A stretch of DNA of 11,385 nt from UMGS1484 sp045593325 (GTDB lineage: Bacteria > Bacillota > Clostridia > Oscillospirales > Acutalibacteraceae), in contig JAZNWL010000024.1 in the NCBI GenBank assembly GCA_045593325.1, forward strand, positions 1 to 11,385. The letters run 5' to 3'. The notes below the pieces were generated by a model. That model was not told the origin of the DNA. It worked only from the letters and a program-made list of their open reading frames with translations, and searched no databases. Position numbers and translations under genes: made by a program. This document shows, piece after piece, positions 6,661-11,385 of this stretch. The stretch's first letter is position 1; every line of letters begins with the position of its first letter.

Positions 6661-8739
6661 TTAGTCTTTTTTAGCAGATTTGCTGATAATTTGTTCAGAA
6701 ATGCTCTTGGGAACTTCGGCATATTCGTCGGGTTCCATAGAATACTGACCACGGCCTTGGGTTTTGGAACGCATGGCGGTGGCGTAACCGAACATTTCGG
6801 AAAGGGGTACTTTAGCATGAACATCGGTAACACCGTTGTTGGATTCAGTACCCATAATCATACCACGACGGCTGTTCAGGTCACCGATAACGTCGCCCAT
6901 ATATTCATCGGGAACAACTACGGTAACTTTCATGATGGGTTCCATGAAAGCAGGGTTTGCCTTGCGGCAAGCATCTTTAAATGCCATAGAACCTGCCATC
7001 TTAAATGCCATTTCAGAAGAGTCAACTTCGTGGTAAGAACCATCGTACAAGGTGACTTTCACGTCTACAACAGGGTAGCCGGCCAGAACACCGAATTGGA
7101 TAGCACCTTTGATACCGGCATCAACAGCGGGGATATATTCTTTGGGAATAACACCGCCGGTGATGGCGTTAACAAATTCGTAGCCTTTGCCGGGGTTGGG
7201 TTCGATACGGATCTTAACGTGACCGTATTGACCGTGACCACCGCTCTGACGAGCGAATTTGGTATCAGACATGGCTTCTTGACGAATGGTTTCTTTATAA
7301 GCAACCTGGGGAGCACCCACGTTGGCTTCAACATGGAATTCACGCATCAAGCGGTCTACGATGATTTCCAAATGGAGCTCACCCATACCGGCAATGATGG
7401 TTTGTCCGGTTTCTTCGTCGGTATAGCAACGGAAAGTAGGATCTTCTTCAGCAAGTTTAGCCAAAGCAACACCCATTTTTTCTTGACCGGCCTTGGTTTT
7501 GGGTTCGATGGCAATCCGAATAACAGGTTCGGGGAATTCCATGGATTCCAAAATTACAGGATGGTTCTGATTGCACAAAGTATCACCGGTGGTGGTATTT
7601 TTCAGACCTACGGCAGCGGCGATATCCCCTGCGTAAACTTCTTCAATATCCTGACGGTGATTACTGTGCATTTGCAGAATACGACCGATGCGTTCATTGC
7701 CCCGTTTGCAAGAGTTGTAAACGGAAGAACCGGATTTCAGAACACCGGAATATACACGGAAGAAGCACAATTTACCAACAAAGGGGTCGGTGGCAATTTT
7801 AAATGCCAGTGCAGCGAAGGGTTCTTCATCGGAAGAATGACGAACCACTTCTTCTTCGGTTCTGGGGTCCACACCTTTGATGGCGGGAACGTCCAGAGGA
7901 GAGGGCATATAGTCGATGATGGCATCCAACAATTTTTGAACCCCTTTGTTACGGTAAGAGGTACCGCAAACAACGGGAACCATAGCATTGTCGATGGTGG
8001 CTTTACGGATGCAGCGTTTGATTTCATCAATTTCCAATTCTTCGCCTTCGAAGAATTTTTCCATCAAAGCTTCATCCTGCTCAGCAACCGATTCGATAAG
8101 TTTGTCATGGTATTCTTGAGCCATATCTTTCAGATCGTCGGGAATTTCTTCCACACGAACATCGGTGCCCAAGTCGTTGTAATATACGTAAGCTTTCATT
8201 TCAATCAAATCTACGATGCCTTTGAATTCTTCTTCAGCACCAATAGGCAATTGAATGGGAACAGCATTACATTTTAAGCGATCGCGCAACATACCAAGTA
8301 CGCGATAGAAGTCAGCACCGGTACGGTCCATCTTATTTACGTAAACCATACGGGGTACTTTGTATTTATCGGCTTGACGCCATACCGTTTCGGATTGGGG
8401 TTCTACGCCGCCTTTGGCACAAAGAACCGTAACAGAACCGTCCAGAACACGCAAAGAACGTTCTACTTCAACAGTAGAGTCAACGTGGCCCGAGGTGTCG
8501 ATAATGTTAACGCGGTGTTTGTTCCAGAAGCAAGTAGTAGCAGCAGAGGTAATGGTGATACCTCTTTCCTGTTCTTGTTCCATCCAGTCCATGGTAGCCG
8601 CACCTTCATGGGTTTCACCCATTTTGTGATTTACACCGGTGTAGTACAAAATACGTTCGGTGGTGGTGGTTTTACCAGCGTCGATATGTGCCATGATACC
8701 GATATTTCTTGTCATTTCAAGTGATACCTGTCTTGGCAT
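6661..8739 (-). CDS. fusA: Elongation factor G
   Basis: A 692-residue EF-G, the GTPase that drives tRNA-mRNA translocation and, with RRF, ribosome recycling. G-domain motifs are AHIDAGKT (17-24), RGITI (59-63), DTSG (81-84) and NKMD (135-138). Domain III has GMGELHLEIIVDR, domain IV has SGGHGQYGHV and the C-terminal domain has GDLNSRRG. I start at the ATG at 8739 because GGAGG lies 5 nt before it and MPRQVSLE is the usual clostridial N-terminus. The ATG at 8751 would place the Shine-Dalgarno inside the coding sequence. Odd point: switch II reads DTSGHVDST instead of the near-universal DTPGHVDFT, that is Ser83 and Ser88 for Pro and Phe; the catalytic His85 is kept. Phe88 contacts fusidic acid in Staphylococcus EF-G, so drug response may differ. 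It lies 80 bp after rpsG and 122 bp before tuf. Confidence 0.98.
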   Translation of the reverse strand: MPRQVSLEMTRNIGIMAHIDAGKTTTTERILYYTGVNHKMGETHEGAATMDWMEQEQERGITITSAATTCFWNKHRVNIIDTSGHVDSTVEVERSLRVLDGSVTVLCAKGGVEPQSETVWRQADKYKVPRMVYVNKMDRTGADFYRVLGMLRDRLKCNAVPIQLPIGAEEEFKGIVDLIEMKAYVYYNDLGTDVRVEEIPDDLKDMAQEYHDKLIESVAEQDEALMEKFFEGEELEIDEIKRCIRKATIDNAMVPVVCGTSYRNKGVQKLLDAIIDYMPSPLDVPAIKGVDPRTEEEVVRHSSDEEPFAALAFKIATDPFVGKLCFFRVYSGVLKSGSSVYNSCKRGNERIGRILQMHSNHRQDIEEVYAGDIAAAVGLKNTTTGDTLCNQNHPVILESMEFPEPVIRIAIEPKTKAGQEKMGVALAKLAEEDPTFRCYTDEETGQTIIAGMGELHLEIIVDRLMREFHVEANVGAPQVAYKETIRQEAMSDTKFARQSGGHGQYGHVKIRIEPNPGKGYEFVNAITGGVIPKEYIPAVDAGIKGAIQFGVLAGYPVVDVKVTLYDGSYHEVDSSEMAFKMAGSMAFKDACRKANPAFMEPIMKVTVVVPDEYMGDVIGDLNSRRGMIMGTESNNGVTDVHAKVPLSEMFGYATAMRSKTQGRGQYSMEPDEYAEVPKSISEQIISKSAKKD

Positions 8740-8752
8740 AATTTCCTCCATC

Positions 8753-8770
8753 TTCCAACTTTAGTTGGAA
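8753..8770. promoter_or_regulatory. Perfect inverted repeat abutting the fusA ribosome binding site
   Basis: TTCCAACT-TT-AGTTGGAA has 8-bp arms with a 2-bp spacer and ends 2 nt before the ATGGAGGAAATTATG block holding the fusA Shine-Dalgarno. As RNA it would fold into a short hairpin with a 4-nt loop and could tune fusA translation or mRNA stability. A DNA operator is less likely inside an operon. Confidence 0.5.
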
Positions 8771-8795
8771 CATATCATAACATTTTCAACTGACA

Positions 8796-8817
8796 GCCGG
8801 CATAAAGCCGGCATAAA
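8796..8817. repeat. Two tandem 11-bp repeats (GCCGGCATAAA) after rpsG
   Basis: Two identical 11-bp units lie 3 nt past the rpsG stop. Each contains the palindrome GCCGGC, so the two copies can pair as a strong 6-bp GC hairpin in the rpsG-fusA spacer. No T-run follows, so it is not a terminator; it may protect or partition the mRNA. Confidence 0.6.
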
Positions 8818-8819
8818 GA

Positions 8820-9290
8820 CTACCAACGGAAATGAGCAAATGCTTTGTTGGCTTCTGCCATTTTGTGGGTATCGTCTCTTTTCTTAGCGGCACCGCCGGT
8901 TCCGTTGATGGCATCCAGAATTTCGCCTGCAAGACGTTCTTTCATGGTGCGTTCATTACGGGTACGGGAATAGGTGGTGATCCAGCGCAAGCCCAGAGTT
9001 TGTCTTCTTTCGGGACGAACTTCCATAGGAACTTGGTAGTTGGCACCGCCTACACGACGGGTTTTACACTCCAATTGGGGCATAACATTTTCCATGGCTT
9101 CCTCGAACACTTCAAGGGGCTCACGGCCGGTTTTTTCATTTACGATAGCAAAGGCACCGTAAACGATTTTTTGGGCAACGCCCTTTTTACCGTCCAACAT
9201 AATGTTGTTGATAAGACGGGTTACTAATTTAGAATTGTAAAGCGGATCAGGCAAAACGTCACGTTTTGCGATTTGGCCTCTTCTTGGCAC
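8820..9290 (-). CDS. rpsG: 30S ribosomal protein S7
   Basis: A 156-residue S7, the primary binder of the 16S rRNA 3' major domain, located at the mRNA exit side of the 30S head. PRRGQIAKRDVLPDPLYNSK begins the protein, CKTRRVGGANYQVPMEV (about 75-91) forms the RNA-contacting hairpin region and MAEANKAFAHFRW ends it. I start at the GTG at 9290 because AAGGAGGG lies 7 nt before it and this gives exactly the usual 156 residues. The ATG at 9308 in the same frame would put the Shine-Dalgarno within the coding sequence and add six unrelated residues. It is the second gene of the str operon. It lies 175 bp after rpsL, a long spacer, and in E. coli S7 represses translation through the equivalent spacer. 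Confidence 0.98.
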   Translation of the reverse strand: MPRRGQIAKRDVLPDPLYNSKLVTRLINNIMLDGKKGVAQKIVYGAFAIVNEKTGREPLEVFEEAMENVMPQLECKTRRVGGANYQVPMEVRPERRQTLGLRWITTYSRTRNERTMKERLAGEILDAINGTGGAAKKRDDTHKMAEANKAFAHFRW

Positions 9291-9465
9291 TTCGCTTCCC
9301 TCCTTCACATATAAGAGATATCATAGGTACTCGAGTGACAAAACTCCCGTGGCACCAAGCAGAGGCAAAGTATATATACAATGCCGCTGCCATGCATTAT
9401 TTCATGCAGCCTGCAAGAAGATTTCGTCAAATTTACATTCCGAATTTTCATCGGACATCCCAAAC
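9291..9465 (-). promoter_or_regulatory. Long structured rpsL-rpsG intercistronic region
   Basis: This 175-bp spacer has several hairpin-forming parts on the minus strand: one spanning the rpsL stop, TGCAT-GAAATA-ATGCA around 9388-9403, and weaker pairing near 9325-9355. I see no sizeable ORF with a ribosome binding site and no strong promoter; TATATATACT near 9371-9380 lacks a -35. It may be an S7-binding translational control region as in E. coli, but the fold is not demonstrated. Confidence 0.4.
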
Positions 9466-9481
9466 TTATTTCTTGGGACGT
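9455..9481 (-). repeat. Hairpin spanning the rpsL stop codon
   Basis: On the minus strand, ACGTCCCAA pairs with TTGGGATGT (9 bp, one G-U) around a 9-nt loop carrying the rpsL TAA. There is no T-run after it, so it is not a terminator. It could affect coupling, processing or S7 binding. Confidence 0.5.
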
Positions 9482-9879
9482 TTTGCACCGTATTTGGAAC
9501 GGCTTTGCATTCTTCCGTTAACACCTTGAGTATCCAAGGTACCACGGATAATGTGGTAACGAACACCGGGGAGGTCTTTAACACGGCCGCCACGGATCAG
9601 CACCACACTGTGTTCTTGCAAGTTGTGGCCTACGCCGGGAATGTACGAAGAAACTTCGATACCGTTGGACAAGCGCACACGAGCAATTTTCCGCAATGCA
9701 GAGTTAGGTTTCTTGGGGGTAGTGGTTTTAACAACAGTGCAAACACCGCGTTTTTGGGGAGAATTTTGGTCATTCAAAGTGCGTTTTTGAGAGTTGTAGC
9801 TCTTGAGCAACGCAGGGGTTTTAGACTTTTTCTCCAAAGATTGACGACCCTTACGAACCAACTGATTAAAAGTGGGCAT
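9466..9879 (-). CDS. rpsL: 30S ribosomal protein S12
   Basis: A 137-residue S12, the decoding-centre protein that monitors codon-anticodon pairing. The N-terminus MPTFNQLVRKGR and the core PQKRGVCTVVKTTTPKKPNSALRK are followed by GHNLQEHSVVLIRGGRVKDLPGVRYH and a basic C-terminus ending KRPKK. About 13 extra residues at roughly 20-40, compared with E. coli S12, are typical of Firmicutes. Lys56 matches E. coli Lys42/43, and the second resistance-site Lys in GGRVKDLPG is also wild type, so the sequence predicts streptomycin sensitivity at this locus. AAAGGAG lies 7 nt before the ATG. It is the first gene of the str operon, about 60 nt after the promoter. Confidence 0.99.
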   Translation of the reverse strand: MPTFNQLVRKGRQSLEKKSKTPALLKSYNSQKRTLNDQNSPQKRGVCTVVKTTTPKKPNSALRKIARVRLSNGIEVSSYIPGVGHNLQEHSVVLIRGGRVKDLPGVRYHIIRGTLDTQGVNGRMQSRSKYGAKRPKK

Positions 9880-9943
9880 ATCATTTCTCCTTTCTTTGGT
9901 ATTTTGCAGAAGCCCCTAAAAAGGCACACTACAACAGTGAACA

Positions 9944-9972
9944 ATTTTACCATTAAACAAGTGCTTTGTCAA
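9944..9972 (-). promoter_or_regulatory. Strong promoter of the str operon
   Basis: The minus strand reads TTGACA (9967-9972), a 17-bp spacer and TAAAAT (9944-9949): a perfect -35 and a 5/6 -10 at ideal spacing, 65 bp before rpsL. A-rich tracts just upstream of the -35 resemble an UP element. This fits a growth-rate-regulated ribosomal operon. Confidence 0.9.
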
Positions 9973-10036
9973 CTGTTTTTTCTTCTTTTCTCATTTAGAA
10001 TATCCAAATTTTTCAAAAACTTGCAAAAAATGTGAA

Positions 10037-10064
10037 AACCCCTCGGAATTTCCGCCGAGGGGTT
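10037..10064 (-). terminator. Terminator after the lipoprotein gene
   Basis: AACCCCTCGG pairs with CCGAGGGGTT (10 bp, 8-nt loop) and is followed on the minus strand by TTTTCACATTTTTT. It starts 13 nt after the lipoprotein stop and separates that unit from the str promoter. Confidence 0.9.
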
Positions 10065-10077
10065 AGTTTATGCGCGA

Positions 10078-10926
10078 CTATTGAGTTTCCAAATCGGTTC
10101 GTAAGGTTACTTTTTCTAAATTCAGGTAAGGAAGCACCTCTTGTACTTTATCAGCGTGGTTTTCGCCTTCTAAAGTTGCACGGATATATCCGCCAAATTG
10201 ATACCAAGTAAAAACTGTAGCACCATACTGATTATCGCGATACAACACTTGATGATTATTTACCTCAGCAGAAACATATCCATAAACTTTGGTTTCTAAA
10301 TCACTCACTGCTTCTAAATAGTTTTCTTTAAAAGAATCATCCATATAACAAGATACTCTCAACTGCAAATCATTATAAGCCGTATCAATAAAACGATAAT
10401 AATAAATCAATGTGGAACCAGAAAATTTGATTCTATCCAACTCTATCGAATCGTTTCCCATCCCAATCATTGGACGATAGTATACAATTTGATTTCCGTT
10501 CAACATAGTAGACAATACTACTTGTTTATCCTCCCAAAATTGATCACCATCATCCTTAGATAATAGCCAATTTTGCATTGATAGCAACGTAGTAAACTCC
10601 GGATCAAGATCGGTACCTATATCAACGTCAATATTATCGCCTTGCTTTTCAACAACTTTGGAAACAGTAGTTTTAGCGTTATCCTTAGATGCAGGTGTAA
10701 CAGGTTTCTTTTCTTCTTGCGTTTCTTTTGAAACAACAGAACCTGCATCTTGTTGTTTGTTGTTCTCTTGGACATTTTCTTGGGAACCTATCTCTTGAAC
10801 AATTTCTCCTGCGATTTGTTCCACGTTACTTTCTATATTTGTTGGCGTTTCTGCCGGAGCACCACAAGCGGTAAAAACTATAGAAAAAGCTAGGATTCCA
10901 ATTAATAAAACCAATAATTTTTTCAT
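10078..10926 (-). CDS. Predicted lipoprotein of unknown function
   Basis: A 282-residue secreted protein. MKKLLVLLIGILAFSIVFTAC is a lipoprotein signal with Cys21 as the lipidation site; Phe at -3 is slightly unusual. Residues 22-100 are a polar, low-complexity linker rich in Glu, Gln, Asn, Lys and Thr, probably spanning the cell wall. Residues about 105-282 look folded, with alternating Tyr-rich strands (QIVYYRP, STLIYYYRF, TVFTWYQFGGYIRATLEG) and a final VLPYLNLEKVTLR. No catalytic motif is evident. The C-terminal strand pattern recalls small uncharacterised domains of clostridial lipoproteins such as DUF4367, but this is only an impression. AGGAGGGG lies 6 nt before the ATG and overlaps the stop of the upstream 64-codon gene, so they are likely cotranscribed. 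A strong terminator follows. Confidence 0.85.
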   Translation of the reverse strand: MKKLLVLLIGILAFSIVFTACGAPAETPTNIESNVEQIAGEIVQEIGSQENVQENNKQQDAGSVVSKETQEEKKPVTPASKDNAKTTVSKVVEKQGDNIDVDIGTDLDPEFTTLLSMQNWLLSKDDGDQFWEDKQVVLSTMLNGNQIVYYRPMIGMGNDSIELDRIKFSGSTLIYYYRFIDTAYNDLQLRVSCYMDDSFKENYLEAVSDLETKVYGYVSAEVNNHQVLYRDNQYGATVFTWYQFGGYIRATLEGENHADKVQEVLPYLNLEKVTLRTDLETQ

Positions 10927-10937
10927 AGTATCCCCTC

Positions 10938-11132
10938 CTAATAATTATATAAATTATTTTTTATTTGATTATAACAATCGTTGCAAAACAGCTTTCTATA
11001 ACTAGAAGCCGTCCCGTCGTCCCATTGGTCTAACAAATAATCAACATTCAGTAAAGTTCCTCCATAGTCAAACACTTCTTCGATGTGCGAGCGAGATAAC
11101 TCTAACCCACCCAATTGATATGTATCTGTCAT
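10938..11132 (-). CDS. Small hypothetical protein (64 aa)
   Basis: I do not recognise this protein. It is acidic and soluble-looking, with LELSRSHIEEVFDYGG (10-25) as a probable helix-turn and a C-terminal FCNDCYNQIKNNL carrying one CxxC pair. That could be half of a metal site completed by dimerisation, or just chance. Its ATG begins 4 nt after the upstream stop and has no clear Shine-Dalgarno, so it would need translational coupling. Its TAG stop overlaps the ribosome binding site of the lipoprotein gene 11 nt downstream. Tight packing and sensible amino-acid use argue that it is real; the missing ribosome binding site argues against. Confidence 0.55.
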   Translation of the reverse strand: MTDTYQLGGLELSRSHIEEVFDYGGTLLNVDYLLDQWDDGTASSYRKLFCNDCYNQIKNNLYNY

Positions 11133-11136
11133 ATAT

Positions 11137-11385
11137 TTATGAGCATGGTGAAGTTACAGAAGAAGGAATGTTGAAATACATATCCAATAAATGGGTATTG
11201 ATATCGTATTTTTGGGAAGATATTACAAATCCGGCTTCACGGTAATCATCCCATTCTTCCCCAAAGCCATCATATAATTGCTGTTCTGAAATATCCCCAC
11301 AAGTATATTTATGTAATTGAGCTGATGTTGTTCCCTGCACTTCAAATGTTGCAGAATTAACATCATTGTGCCTTATTGTTATTCT
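11137..11385 (-). CDS. Hypothetical protein, 5' end cut by window edge
   Basis: The minus-strand frame is open from the window edge to a TAA at 11137, giving 82 C-terminal residues of a longer protein. I do not recognise it. It contains KYTCGDISEQQLYDGFGEEWDDYREAGFVIS (split here by no clear motif) and ends NIPSSVTSPCS. It has two Cys, a Trp-Asp-Asp core and no membrane helix. A GTG at 11340 could serve as a start but has no ribosome binding site nearby, so the gene more likely begins outside. It is followed after 4 nt by the 64-codon gene, suggesting an operon that runs on into the lipoprotein. Confidence 0.55.
   Translation of the reverse strand, partial: RITIRHNDVNSATFEVQGTTSAQLHKYTCGDISEQQLYDGFGEEWDDYREAGFVISSQKYDINTHLLDMYFNIPSSVTSPCS

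Noticed and set aside
6619..8277. A 552-codon open frame on the plus strand
   Set aside because: It lies wholly antisense to fusA and has the Phe/Gly/Asn-rich composition typical of a shadow frame opposite a highly expressed, biased gene. No ribosome binding site or family feature.
8740..8751. Upstream ATG for fusA at 8751
   Set aside because: It would put the Shine-Dalgarno GGAGG inside the gene. The ATG at 8739 has ideal spacing and gives the usual N-terminus and length.
9291..9308. Upstream ATG for rpsG at 9308
   Set aside because: The GTG at 9290 follows AAGGAGGG at good spacing and yields the standard 156-residue S7.
9402..9458. An 18-codon frame in the rpsL-rpsG spacer as a leader peptide
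   Set aside because: No ribosome binding site, and its start is inside a hairpin arm. No regulatory codon run is seen.
9466..9879. Streptomycin-resistance changes in S12
   Set aside because: The lysines at both classic resistance positions are present, so nothing points to resistance here.

Overview
The window looks like chromosome from an uncultured clostridial Firmicute, plausibly a gut member of the Oscillospirales. The evidence is moderate. Ribosomal protein S12 carries the N-terminal insertion of Firmicutes, genes have strong AGGAGG-type Shine-Dalgarno sites, an FMN riboswitch controls a RibU-type riboflavin importer, and EF-G has the short MPRQV N-terminus. The genus cannot be fixed from sequence alone. 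There are no rRNA or tRNA genes, CRISPR arrays, transposases or phage genes.

Left block (1-1977, minus strand). rlmB, a 23S rRNA ribose methyltransferase, is followed after 16 bp by an unrecognised protein with a long charged cytoplasmic region and membrane helices. That gene runs off the left edge.

Carbohydrate block (2199-4119, plus strand). A TATAAT promoter drives two genes: a xylose-isomerase-like TIM-barrel protein and a Gfo/Idh/MocA oxidoreductase. They probably modify a sugar or cyclitol through a keto intermediate, and they end at a strong terminator. The gap to the convergent riboflavin gene (4075-4355) has no credible gene but holds three perfect hairpins, two with similar arms.

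Riboflavin block (4356-5258, minus strand). ribU is preceded by an intact FMN aptamer and a terminator hairpin just before its ribosome binding site, which suggests feedback control by FMN.

Translation block (5285-9972, minus strand). This is a str operon, rpsL-rpsG-fusA-tuf, with a textbook TTGACA-17-TAAAAT promoter, a weaker internal promoter before tuf and a terminator after it. It is separated from rpoBC, its common upstream neighbour. EF-G has two unusual switch II residues, Ser83 and Ser88, where Pro and Phe are normal. Position 88 is part of the fusidic acid pocket.

Right block (10037-11385, minus strand). An AT-richer run of three poorly known genes ends at a terminator: a 5'-truncated ORF, a 64-residue protein and a predicted lipoprotein. 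They are close enough to be one transcript. The most notable points are the EF-G substitutions, the structured str intercistronic regions, the hairpin-rich convergent gap and the uncharacterised genes at both edges.
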